From Sphingopyxis fribergensis (GTDB lineage: Bacteria > Pseudomonadota > Alphaproteobacteria > Sphingomonadales > Sphingomonadaceae), in the NCBI RefSeq assembly GCF_000803645.1, contig NZ_CP009122.1, positions 4,626,501-4,690,500 on the forward strand: a DNA stretch of 64,000 nt, read 5' to 3'. A program made the position numbers and the translations under genes. How positions within the stretch are numbered: the stretch's first letter is position 1; every line of letters begins with the position of its first letter. Of the stretch, positions 1 to 8,758 are shown piece after piece. The notes under the pieces are model-generated. The model was not told the DNA's origin, made no database searches, and saw only the letters and a program-made list of their open reading frames with translations.

Positions 1-2623
1 GATTCGCCAGGCGGCGCTCGCGGCGATGAAGATGCTGGGTCAGCAGTTCGTGATGGGCGAGACGATCGACGCCGCGGTCAAGCGCGCCGACAAGGAGAAA
101 TCCGAACTCGCGAGTTTCGACATGCTCGGCGAAGCGGCGCGCACCGCCGAGGACGCGCAGCGTTACTATGAGAGCTATGCGAATGCCATCTCCCGCATCG
201 GCAAGGCGGCGAAGCCCGGCGACCCGCACGCCAACCACGGCATTTCGATCAAGCTGTCGGCGCTCCACCCACGCTATGAATATCTCCAGCACGCGCGCGT
301 GGTCGGCGAGCTGGTCCCCAAGGTGATCGACCTCGCCAAGGCGGCGCGCGGGGTGAACATCCCGCTGATGATCGACGCCGAAGAGACCGACCGCCTCGAA
401 CCGCATATGGACGTTTTCGCGGCGCTGATCGATGCCGGGATCGCCGACAACTGGACCGGGCTCGGCATCGTCATTCAGGCGTATCAGAAGCGCGCGCCGG
501 CGGTGATCGACTGGCTCGCGAACCGCGCGCGGACGCGCGGGGTCAAGCTGTCGATGCGCCTCGTCAAGGGCGCCTATTGGGATACAGAGATCAAGCGCGC
601 GCAGACGCTGGGGCTCGCTGATTTCCCGGTGTTCACGGCCAAACTCCACACCGATCTCAACTATATGCGCTGCGCTCAGCTCCTGCGCGATTGCCAGGAT
701 TGCATCTATCCGGCGTTCGCGAGCCACAATGCGATGACGCTCGCTTTTGTGTCCGAGCTGTTCGCGGGCGCCGATTACGAGCTGCAGCGGCTGCACGGCA
801 TGGGCGAGGGCGCCCACGACGCCTTGGTCGCGCTGTTCCCGCCGCCGCGCCCGGTGCGTGTCTATGCGCCCGTCGGCACGCACCGCGACCTGCTCGCCTA
901 TCTGGTTCGCCGCCTGCTCGAAAATGGCGCGAACTCCAGCTTCGTGCATCAATTCTCCGACCCCGGCGTCACCGCCGAACAGCTCGCGGTCGATCCGCGC
1001 AGCGTTGCGAGCGCGGCGTCAACGAACATTGCGACCGGCCTCGGCCTGTTCAACCCCACGCGGCGCAATTCGCGCGGCTATGATCTTGGCGAACCGGGCG
1101 TGCCTGAAGCGCTGGTTTCAGCGATCGGTGCGGCGCGGCGGAGCGACCTAGTCGCGGCACCGATCGTCGGCGGTGTTGCTCGTGAGGGCAAATCCGAAGC
1201 GGTGCGCAACCCCGCGACGGGCGCCGTCGTCGGCCAGGTGATCGAGGCCGATGCCGCGACGGTCACCGACGCCGTCGCCGCAGCGCGCAAGGCGCAGGGC
1301 GACTGGAGCCTCGCGGGCGGTGCCTTCCGCGCCGAGCGGCTCGAACGCGCCGCCGACCTGCTCGAGGAGCATGACGCGCTCTTCCTCGGCCTCGCGATCG
1401 ACGAGGCGGGCAAGACGCTCGTCGATGCGATCGCCGAAGTCCGCGAAGCGGTCGATTTCCTGCGCTATTATGCCGCGCAGGCACGCGCCGATTTTACCTA
1501 TCCCGTCGCGCTCCCCGGCCCGACGGGCGAGCGCAACGAACTGATGCTCGAGGGCAAGGGCGTGTTCGTGTGCATCAGCCCGTGGAACTTCCCGCTCGCG
1601 ATCTTCCTGGGACAGGTGTCGGCGGCGCTCGCGGCGGGTAATGCCGTCCTCGCCAAACCCGCCGAGCAGACGCCGCTGATCGCCCACGCTGCGGTCGAAC
1701 TGCTGCTCGAAGCCGGCATCCCCGGCGATATACTCCATTATCTCCCCGGCCGCGGCGAAACCGTCGGCGCGGCGCTGACCAGCAACAACGACATTATCGG
1801 CGTCGCCTTCACCGGCTCGACCGAGGTCGCGCGGATGATCAACCGCAGCCTTGCCGGGCGCGACGGCCCGATCGCGACGCTGATCGCCGAAACCGGCGGC
1901 GCGAACGCGATGATCGTCGATTCGACCGCGCTGCCCGAACAGGTCGCGCGCGACGCCGTCGCCTCGGCCTTCCAGTCGGCAGGGCAGCGTTGCTCGGCGC
2001 TGCGCCTGCTCTGCGTGCAGGAAGATGTCGCCGACACGATGATCGAGATGGTCGCGGGCGCGATGGCCGAGCTCAACGTCGGCGACCCCTCGATCCTCGC
2101 GACCGATGTCGGCCCGATCATCGACGACGAGGCGCAGGCGAACATCGCCGCCTATGTCGCCGAAGCGCGCGCGGCGGGCCGCGTGATCGCCGAGGCGGGG
2201 CGGACGAATTTGCCCGCCGACGGCCATTTCGTGCCGCCCGCGCTGATCCGGCTCGACCATGTCACCGACCTGAAGCGCGAGATTTTCGGGCCGGTGCTGC
2301 ACGTTGCGACGTGGAAGGGTGGCGAGCTCGACCAGCTCATCGATGCGATCAACGCGTCGGGCTATGGCCTGACGCTCGGCGTCCACACGCGCATCGACGG
2401 CGTCGCGGCGCATATCGCGGCGCGGGCGGCGGTCGGCAACGTCTATGTCAACCGCAACCAGATCGGCGCGATCGTCGGATCGCAGCCTTTCGGCGGGCGC
2501 GGGCTGTCGGGGACCGGTCCCAAGGCCGGCGGTCCACATTATCTGCACCGCTTTGCCGAGGAAAAGTCGATCTCGACCGACATCACCGCGGCGGGCGGCA
2601 ATGCGGCGTTGATGGCTGGCTGA
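1..2623 (+). CDS. putA: Bifunctional proline dehydrogenase / L-glutamate-gamma-semialdehyde dehydrogenase (5'-truncated by window)
   Basis: Oxidises proline to glutamate in two steps: an FAD proline dehydrogenase domain, then an NAD-dependent aldehyde dehydrogenase domain. The frame is already open at base 2 and reads IRQAALAA before the first Met, so the true start lies upstream. Counting from the Met at base 26, the PRODH barrel fills about residues 1-330 with the motif RLVKGAYWD near 178. The aldehyde dehydrogenase half carries SPWNFPLA near 519, ETGGANAMIV near 627, and the catalytic Cys656 in SAGQRCSALR. About 865 residues are visible; family members are about 1000-1300, so roughly 170 or more N-terminal residues are missing, and any DNA-binding region cannot be judged. 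It converges on the next gene. Confidence 0.96.
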   Translation, partial: IRQAALAAMKMLGQQFVMGETIDAAVKRADKEKSELASFDMLGEAARTAEDAQRYYESYANAISRIGKAAKPGDPHANHGISIKLSALHPRYEYLQHARVVGELVPKVIDLAKAARGVNIPLMIDAEETDRLEPHMDVFAALIDAGIADNWTGLGIVIQAYQKRAPAVIDWLANRARTRGVKLSMRLVKGAYWDTEIKRAQTLGLADFPVFTAKLHTDLNYMRCAQLLRDCQDCIYPAFASHNAMTLAFVSELFAGADYELQRLHGMGEGAHDALVALFPPPRPVRVYAPVGTHRDLLAYLVRRLLENGANSSFVHQFSDPGVTAEQLAVDPRSVASAASTNIATGLGLFNPTRRNSRGYDLGEPGVPEALVSAIGAARRSDLVAAPIVGGVAREGKSEAVRNPATGAVVGQVIEADAATVTDAVAAARKAQGDWSLAGGAFRAERLERAADLLEEHDALFLGLAIDEAGKTLVDAIAEVREAVDFLRYYAAQARADFTYPVALPGPTGERNELMLEGKGVFVCISPWNFPLAIFLGQVSAALAAGNAVLAKPAEQTPLIAHAAVELLLEAGIPGDILHYLPGRGETVGAALTSNNDIIGVAFTGSTEVARMINRSLAGRDGPIATLIAETGGANAMIVDSTALPEQVARDAVASAFQSAGQRCSALRLLCVQEDVADTMIEMVAGAMAELNVGDPSILATDVGPIIDDEAQANIAAYVAEARAAGRVIAEAGRTNLPADGHFVPPALIRLDHVTDLKREIFGPVLHVATWKGGELDQLIDAINASGYGLTLGVHTRIDGVAAHIAARAAVGNVYVNRNQIGAIVGSQPFGGRGLSGTGPKAGGPHYLHRFAEEKSISTDITAAGGNAALMAG

Positions 2624-2743
2624 ATCTCAAGCTGGCTGATGTGCGGTCGCTTCGGCGACGCGCGCGTCAGCGTAGTGGGTGGAAACCACGAGGCCCGATA
2701 CAGAGTGGACGACTGTCCCGGGCAAATACGTCCGAAAGCGTCT

Positions 2744-2760
2744 CGCGGCAGTGTGCCGCG
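2744..2760. terminator. Short hairpin between convergent genes
   Basis: CGCGGCA (2744-2750) and TGCCGCG (2754-2760) form a 7-bp stem with a 3-nt loop between the converging putA and TPR genes. No T-run follows, so the terminator role is a guess from position. The rest of 2624-2835 shows nothing else I can name. Confidence 0.3.
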
Positions 2761-2835
2761 GCGACCCTATGTTATGGTTGCCCCCCGCAGCCCTGACGGC
2801 GTATCGTTTTGCCGGCCGCGCGCCAATGGGTAATT

Positions 2836-3786
2836 TTACGCGCCCGGCACGCCGAGTAGCTGGGCTTGCCCCTTCAATCGCCCCGCCGCCGCCGGGTTGG
2901 CGGCGATCCCGTCCTTCAGCGCCTGCGCCGCCTTCGCCGTCTCGCCCAGCGTCATGCGGCTGCGCATCAGCATGATCCAGCGGTCGACGTCGGCCGGATT
3001 GGCCTTCAGCTTGGACTCGAGTCCGCTCACCATGCCTTCGATCATCTGATCCTGCTGGCCCTTGGGCAGCTGGGAAGCCGCCTCCATGTCGGCGCGGCTC
3101 GGCCCCGGGATCGCGCGTGCGGCGACCGGCATTTCGTTGGCGGTCAGCGGCCGCGCCTGCGTGTTCGCAAGTCGCGCGGTGACGTCGATCTTGTGGATCT
3201 GTCCGACTTGCTCGATCGTGCGGCGCAGGTCAGCCTCCCACGGTGCGCCTTGCGGCGTATCGGCGAGCAGCGCGAACCAGTCCTCGATCGCGCCCCTGTG
3301 ATCGCCGCCGATGTCCTTTTTCACCGCGAGGAAATAGCGTGCGCGCGGGTCCTTGGCGTCGAGCGCGACCGCCTTGTCGAATGCCGTGAGCGCTGCGTCG
3401 GGCATCGGATCGCTGTCGCTCCCCATCACCCGCGCCTCGCCCAGCGCCGACCAGAGGCCGGCCGATTCGGGCGATAGAGCGACGGCTTTTTCATAAGCGG
3501 CGGCAGCGCCGGAAAAATCGCTGAGGTCGAATTTCGCCGCGCCGAGCGCGGTCCAGGCGTCGGCGCTGTTCGGTTCGCGCTTCGTCCGCGCTTCGAGTTC
3601 GGCGATTTGATCGGACGGCGCCGTAGACGCCTGCGCGGCCCGATCGAGGGCGGTGGGGCCGGTATCGCGCCAGATCGCATAGCCGACGGCCCCCGCCAGC
3701 AAGATGAAGGCGGCGATCAGGATCGCGCGGTTCGTGCCTGTCATGCCGCGGCCCGTTCCTTTGACCATCTCTTTGCTCTCGCTCAT
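2836..3786 (-). CDS. Membrane-anchored TPR protein, CcmI/NrfG-like cytochrome c biogenesis factor
   Basis: A 316-aa protein with one transmembrane helix near the N-terminus (about residues 20-42, AILIAAFILLAGAVGYAIW), then an alanine-rich linker and tetratricopeptide repeats from about residue 65. Typical repeat text is ADAWTALGAAKFDLSDFSGA and GLWSALGEARV. This matches the C-terminal half of CcmI (CycH) or NrfG, which hold apocytochrome c for haem ligation on the periplasmic side. The ATG at 3786 is preceded by GAGGGG at a good distance. The fit is interesting because two multihaem cytochromes lie 2-12 kb downstream, although other ccm genes are not in the window. A general periplasmic TPR protein is the alternative. 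Confidence 0.7.
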   Translation of the reverse strand: MSESKEMVKGTGRGMTGTNRAILIAAFILLAGAVGYAIWRDTGPTALDRAAQASTAPSDQIAELEARTKREPNSADAWTALGAAKFDLSDFSGAAAAYEKAVALSPESAGLWSALGEARVMGSDSDPMPDAALTAFDKAVALDAKDPRARYFLAVKKDIGGDHRGAIEDWFALLADTPQGAPWEADLRRTIEQVGQIHKIDVTARLANTQARPLTANEMPVAARAIPGPSRADMEAASQLPKGQQDQMIEGMVSGLESKLKANPADVDRWIMLMRSRMTLGETAKAAQALKDGIAANPAAAGRLKGQAQLLGVPGA

Positions 3787-3944
3787 TTTTGCCCCTCTTG
3801 TGCGCTATATGAAAAAATACGGCCTGTGCGCGCAGTCATATTGCCTTTGCTTGGCGATGGTGTAGCCTTTGGCATACAAGGTCGGTCAACGATAAAATCG
3901 TCAGGGGTCGCACCGGCTTTCCCAGTCATACAGGGGAGGGGTGC

Positions 3945-5300
3945 ATGGCAGTTTCGGATCACGTCGACTTTTCGACGTTCATGGAAGGCGTGAAAAAGCG
4001 CAACCCGGGTCAGCCCGAGTTCGTGCAGGCTGTTCAGGAGGTGTCCGAAGACATCTTCGATTTCATCGCCGACAAGGAAGAGTATCACGCACAGCAGATA
4101 TTGCGGCGCATCGCCGAACCCGACCGGGTCGTATCTTTCCGCGTCTGCTGGGAGGACGATAACGGCAATATCCGCGTTCAGCGCGGCTGGCGCGTCCAGA
4201 ACAACAATGCCATCGGCCCGTATAAGGGCGGCATACGCTTTCACCCCAGCGTCACCGAATCTGTGCTCAAATTCCTCGCGTTCGAACAGACGTTCAAGAA
4301 TGCGCTGACCGGGCTGCCAATGGGCGGCGGCAAGGGCGGGTCGAACTTCAACCCCAAGGGCAAGAGCGTGCGCGAGATCATGCGCTTCTGCCAAAGCTTC
4401 ATGACCGAGCTGTATCGCCACATCGGCGCCGACATCGACGTGCCCGCGGGCGATATCGGCGTGGGCGGGCGCGAGATCGGCTTCATGTTCGGCCAGTATA
4501 AACGGATCACCAACGAGTTCACCGGGGTGCTGACGGGCAAGGGGCTCGAATGGGGCGGCTCGCTGATCCGTACTGAAGCGACGGGCTATGGGGCGGTCTA
4601 TTTCCTCGCCAATATGCTCGCGGCGAAGGGGCAGGATCTCGTTGGCAAGACCGCCGTCATCTCGGGGTCGGGCAATGTCGCGACGCACGCGGCGGAGAAA
4701 ATCGTCCAGCTCGGCGGCAAGGTGCTGACCTTGTCCGATTCGGGCGGCTTCATCCACGATCCCGACGGCATCACGCAGGACAAGATCGACTGGGTGAAAG
4801 CGCACAAGACGCACCGCCGCGGCCGGATCGAGGAATATTGCGACGAGTTCAAAGGCGCGAGCTTCACCGCGGGCAAGACGCCGTGGGGCGTCCCGTGCGA
4901 CGTCGCGCTGCCGTGCGCGACGCAGAATGAGTTGCTCGGCGACGATGCCAAAGCGCTGGTCGCCAATGGCTGTGTCGCGGTCAGCGAGGGTGCCAACATG
5001 CCAACGAACCTCGAGGGCGTGCATGTCTTCAAGGATGCGAAGATCATGTTCGCGCCGGGCAAGGCGGCGAACGCTGGCGGCGTCGCGGTGTCGGGGCTGG
5101 AAATGAGCCAGAACAGCGGCCGCCGCGCCTGGAGCGAGGGCGAGTTGCAACAGATGCTGAAAGATATCATGGACGGCATCCATACGCGCTGCCTGACCTA
5201 TGGCGACCGGGGCGACGGCTATATCGATTATGTGAAGGGCGCCAATATCGCGGGGTTCAAGAAGGTCGCCGACGCGATGCTGGCTTTCGGGGTGGTGTAA
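3945..5300 (+). CDS. gdhA: Glutamate dehydrogenase, hexameric NADP-type
   Basis: Cytoplasmic enzyme interconverting 2-oxoglutarate plus ammonium and glutamate. At 451 aa it has the length of the small hexameric class. The substrate domain has NAIGPYKGGIRFHPSV near residues 88-103 and PMGGGKGGSNF with the catalytic lysine near 130. PAGDIGVGGREIGFM follows near 166, and the nucleotide-binding fold starts at AVISGSGNVATHAAEK near 235. AGGRIFEY-like NAD-type features are absent and similarity is to NADP-specific enzymes, so the cofactor call is by family. AGGGGAGGGGTGC gives a strong ribosome site before the ATG. It is divergent from the TPR gene across a 158-bp promoter region. Confidence 0.95.
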   Translation: MAVSDHVDFSTFMEGVKKRNPGQPEFVQAVQEVSEDIFDFIADKEEYHAQQILRRIAEPDRVVSFRVCWEDDNGNIRVQRGWRVQNNNAIGPYKGGIRFHPSVTESVLKFLAFEQTFKNALTGLPMGGGKGGSNFNPKGKSVREIMRFCQSFMTELYRHIGADIDVPAGDIGVGGREIGFMFGQYKRITNEFTGVLTGKGLEWGGSLIRTEATGYGAVYFLANMLAAKGQDLVGKTAVISGSGNVATHAAEKIVQLGGKVLTLSDSGGFIHDPDGITQDKIDWVKAHKTHRRGRIEEYCDEFKGASFTAGKTPWGVPCDVALPCATQNELLGDDAKALVANGCVAVSEGANMPTNLEGVHVFKDAKIMFAPGKAANAGGVAVSGLEMSQNSGRRAWSEGELQQMLKDIMDGIHTRCLTYGDRGDGYIDYVKGANIAGFKKVADAMLAFGVV

Positions 5301-5349
5301 ATCGGCTCAAGGCGTAAAAGCGCCGGGTTGGGGAAAAGGGGTATTGCGG

Positions 5350-6783
5350 ATGACGGCGCACGCTGGGAAGGAGCGCGGCGATCGGACTTGGTCGGCATTT
5401 GCCGTCCTTGCTGCCATGCTGTGCGCGCTCGCGATCGCCGCCTTCGTCTTTGCTCCCCCTGCGCGGTCGCAGGGCGAAAGCGGCGCGCGCTATACCGGCG
5501 TCGCATCTTGCGCCGGATCGACCTGCCACGGCCGGATGGAAGGCGACGGCACCGTCGTCCGCCAGGACGAGCTGATGAAATGGCAGGAGCCCTCGACCCC
5601 TGGCGGCGCGCATAGCCGCGCGTGGGCGGTACTGAACAATAACCGCAGCCAGTTCATAGCGCGTAATCTTGGCATTGGCGATCCCGCCAAGGCGCAGATG
5701 TGCCTCGGCTGCCACAGCACCGCGGGCACCGCGCGCGCGGTGCCGGCTGAGGATGGCGTCGGCTGCGAATCGTGCCACGGCGCAGCGGGCGGCTGGCTTG
5801 CGAGCCATTATGCTGGGGTGGGCACCAATGCCGACCCCGACCGCGAAATGCGGACCAAGCATTTGGCCAACCTGTCGGCGGGGCTCAAGAAACTCGAGGA
5901 TCCGGTGGTGCGCGCCGGGGTGTGCGTCGACTGCCACTTCGGGTCGGCGGCCGACGGGCAGTTCGTTACCCACCGCATCATGGCCGCCGGCCACCCGCGT
6001 ATTTCGTTCGAGCTCGACCTCTTCTCGTCGTTGCAGACGCATCATCAGGAGGACGCCGATTATGGCTGGCGCAAGTTCGGCGCCGCCGGGCGGCGCACCG
6101 ACCATGTCCAGATGTGGGCGGTCGGACAGGCGACGGCGATCGAGCGCAGCCTCGCGCTGTTCCAGACGCGCCGTGGGGCCGAGGGCATGTTCCCCGAATT
6201 TTATTTCCTCGATTGCCACAGCTGCCATCGCCGCATCTTCGATCAGGCGAAGCCGGTCCGCACCGGGCTCGACAATGCGGGACGCGCGATCCCCGAAGGG
6301 ATGCCGCCCTATAATGACGAAAATCTGATCATGCTCGCCGCCGCCGCGCGGCTGGCCGCGCCCACGCTGGCAGACCAGCTCGCCGCGCGCACCGCTGCCT
6401 TCCACAAGGCGATGGCAACCGACCGGGCGAGCGCGGTCGCCGCCGCGGCGCAGCTGTCGCAGACGGTCGCGGCGCTGAAATCCGCGTTCGCTTCGCGCAA
6501 TTTCTCGGGCGCCGATGCTTTTGCGATGGTCGATGCAATTTCGGCAAAGGCGATTCGCGACCGCTACACCGACTATTCGGGGTCGCAGCAGGCGGTGATG
6601 GGGGTCGATACGCTGCTCAACGCGATGGTGTCGTCGGGCCGCGTCACCGTCGGCGCCGCGGCCGGTATCCGCGGCGACATCGACCGCGCCTATGCGGCAG
6701 TAAAGGATCCCAACGCGTACAAGCCCTCCGAATTCCAAGCGTCGTTCGGCAGCGCGGTGCGCGCGATAGGGGCGCTGCGGTAA
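5350..6783 (+). CDS. Secreted penta-haem cytochrome c (cytochrome c554-like)
   Basis: A 477-aa exported protein: Sec signal peptide in residues 1-42 (hydrophobic FAVLAAMLCALAIAAFVF, then PARSQ). Five haem-binding sites are visible: an atypical CX4CH (CAGSTCH, residues 54-60) and four CXXCH sites (CLGCH, CESCH, CVDCH, CHSCH), as in the cytochrome c554/multihaem family. The ATG at 5350 is chosen because AAGGGG lies 8 nt upstream; a TTG two codons earlier is too close to it. The C-terminal ~150 residues are helical and haem-free. It is first in a same-strand block of four genes with gaps of 0-4 nt, so it is probably the periplasmic electron carrier of a conduit completed by the beta-barrel and decahaem proteins downstream. 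Redox partner and substrate are unknown. Confidence 0.85.
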   Translation: MTAHAGKERGDRTWSAFAVLAAMLCALAIAAFVFAPPARSQGESGARYTGVASCAGSTCHGRMEGDGTVVRQDELMKWQEPSTPGGAHSRAWAVLNNNRSQFIARNLGIGDPAKAQMCLGCHSTAGTARAVPAEDGVGCESCHGAAGGWLASHYAGVGTNADPDREMRTKHLANLSAGLKKLEDPVVRAGVCVDCHFGSAADGQFVTHRIMAAGHPRISFELDLFSSLQTHHQEDADYGWRKFGAAGRRTDHVQMWAVGQATAIERSLALFQTRRGAEGMFPEFYFLDCHSCHRRIFDQAKPVRTGLDNAGRAIPEGMPPYNDENLIMLAAAARLAAPTLADQLAARTAAFHKAMATDRASAVAAAAQLSQTVAALKSAFASRNFSGADAFAMVDAISAKAIRDRYTDYSGSQQAVMGVDTLLNAMVSSGRVTVGAAAGIRGDIDRAYAAVKDPNAYKPSEFQASFGSAVRAIGALR

Positions 6784-6787
6784 GATC

Positions 6788-8755
6788 ATGCAACACAAGA
6801 CCCATCTTTTCCGCTCGGCCGCCTTTGCTGCGATGGGGGCGTTGTTGCTGACGTCCTGTGGCGGCGGTGGCGGCGGCAGTACGTCGACCCCGACGCCCAC
6901 GCCGACGCCAACGCCCACGCCAACGACCGTCTACACTCCGCCCGCCGCCGAAGCGCTCACGACGGCCGACGTCGAACGCGTTCTCGCGCAAGCCATATCG
7001 GAAGCGCAGGCGCGCGGCCTGCCGTCGGTGATCGCGGTGACCGACCGCGTCGGCAATGTCCTTGGCGTGTTCCGCATGACGGGCGCGCGCGCGACGGCGA
7101 CGACGTCGCCCGCACCCAACGGCGACAATCTCGACGCGCAGAATGTCACTTTTCCGGCGGAGGGCGGCGCGATCGCGAAAGCGGTGACCGGCGCGTACCT
7201 CTCGAGCGGCGGCAACGCCTTTTCGACGCGCACTGCGAGCCAGATCGTCCAGGAACATTTCCCGCCCGCGCCGACCACGGTGGGCCTCGAAAGCGGTCCC
7301 CTCTTCGGGGTGCAGTTCAGCCAACTCCCTTGCAGCGACCTGTCGGCGCGCTTTGGCGCCCCGGGGAATGCCGCGCTGATCGGCCCCAAACGCTCGCCGC
7401 TCGGCCTCGCCGCCGATCCGGGCGGGCTGCCGCTTTACAAGAACGGCGTGCTCGTCGGCGGCATCGGGGTGATGGGCGACGGCGTTTACGGCAGCGATCC
7501 CAACATCCTCGATATCGACAACGACGCCGAGGAGTTCATCGCGCTCGCGGGAACACGCGGGTTCGAGGCGCCAAGCACGATCACCGCCGACAAGATCACC
7601 GTCGACGGAACCAGTCTGCGCTTTTCGGACGCGACCTTCGCCGGGGTCATGTCGAACGGCGGCGCGAGCTTCGCCAGCCTCAACGGCGTCGCGGGCAATC
7701 TTGTCGCGGTGATCGGCTATGCCAATGCCGCGATCATGGCAGGGATCGCCTATGGCACCGAAGCGTCGGGTATCCGCGCTTCGACGTCGGCCGAATTTTC
7801 GAACCGCGACGCCTTTGTGCTGACCGACGGCAGCGGGACGAACCGCTATCCGCTGCGCGCGGGGACCGATGGAGCGACGAACAGCGCCCCGTTGACGCAG
7901 GCCGAAGCACGCGCTGTGCTCGAAGAAGCCTTCACCGTGATGAGCCGCGCGCGCGCGCAGATCCGCCGCCCGCTCGACAGCCGCGCGCAGGTCACGATCA
8001 GCATAGTCGATACGCATGGCGCGGTGCTCGGAATCGTGCGCTCGCCCGACGCCCCGATCTTCGGCACCGACGTTTCCTTGCAAAAGGCCCGCACCGCTGC
8101 CTTTTTCTCGGGCGCGCAGGCCGGGGCCGAACTCAGTGCCAACGCCAGCGCCGATGTCGCCGCCTTTGTGCCTGCCGTACGAACCTTCCTGAACGATCCT
8201 GCCGCGCTGACCGGCACGATCGCCTTTGCCGACCGCTCGGGCGGCAATTTGTCGCGCCCCTATTTCCCCGATGGCGAGGTCGGCCGCCCGCAAGGTCCGC
8301 TGTCGCGCCCGATCGCCCAGTTCAATCCCTTCTCGACCGGCCTGCAATCGGCGTTGATCATCGGCAATCTCGGCGCGCATCTCGGTTTCGTCTCGGGCGC
8401 CAGCGGGGCCGATACGCCGGCGCGCTGCACGACCTTGCCCGACGTCGCAGCGGGGCAGAACCGATTGCAAAACGGCATCCAGATCTTCCCCGGATCGGTT
8501 CCCATCTATCGCGGCAACCAGCTGGTCGGCGCGATCGGCGTCTCGGGCGACGGCATCGACCAGGACGACATGATCAGCTTTTTGGGCACGCATAATGGCG
8601 GCGCGCGCGTCGGCGGCATCGGCAATGCGCCAAAGGCGATTCGCGCGGACACGATCGTCGTCAATGTCGGCGCCGGCGTTCGCCTGCGCTATATCAGCTG
8701 CCCCTTCGCGCCGTTCCTCGACACGGCGCAGCAGAATGTCTGCGACGGGCTATAG
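6788..8755 (+). CDS. Lipoprotein with two GlcG/HbpS-like (DUF336) domains
   Basis: A 655-aa protein with a lipoprotein signal (LLLTSCGGGG, lipobox Cys near 24), a glycine tract and a Thr-Pro repeat spacer (about residues 34-50). Two copies of a GlcG/HbpS-type fold follow. The first begins near 57 with TTADVERVLAQAISEAQARG and VIAVTDRVGNVLGVF. The second begins near 374 with TQAEARAVLEEAFTVMSRA and ISIVDTHGAVLGIV. HbpS and relatives bind haem or cobalamin, so a haem-handling role beside two multihaem cytochromes is plausible but inferred. The start ATG lies 4 nt after the previous stop with no clear Shine-Dalgarno, suggesting translational coupling. No enzyme activity can be assigned. Confidence 0.75.
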   Translation: MQHKTHLFRSAAFAAMGALLLTSCGGGGGGSTSTPTPTPTPTPTPTTVYTPPAAEALTTADVERVLAQAISEAQARGLPSVIAVTDRVGNVLGVFRMTGARATATTSPAPNGDNLDAQNVTFPAEGGAIAKAVTGAYLSSGGNAFSTRTASQIVQEHFPPAPTTVGLESGPLFGVQFSQLPCSDLSARFGAPGNAALIGPKRSPLGLAADPGGLPLYKNGVLVGGIGVMGDGVYGSDPNILDIDNDAEEFIALAGTRGFEAPSTITADKITVDGTSLRFSDATFAGVMSNGGASFASLNGVAGNLVAVIGYANAAIMAGIAYGTEASGIRASTSAEFSNRDAFVLTDGSGTNRYPLRAGTDGATNSAPLTQAEARAVLEEAFTVMSRARAQIRRPLDSRAQVTISIVDTHGAVLGIVRSPDAPIFGTDVSLQKARTAAFFSGAQAGAELSANASADVAAFVPAVRTFLNDPAALTGTIAFADRSGGNLSRPYFPDGEVGRPQGPLSRPIAQFNPFSTGLQSALIIGNLGAHLGFVSGASGADTPARCTTLPDVAAGQNRLQNGIQIFPGSVPIYRGNQLVGAIGVSGDGIDQDDMISFLGTHNGGARVGGIGNAPKAIRADTIVVNVGAGVRLRYISCPFAPFLDTAQQNVCDGL

Positions 8756-8758
8756 GCG

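Noticed and set aside
3783..5183. 466-codon minus-strand frame opposite gdhA
   Set aside because: Mirror frame of a certain gene; no family features.
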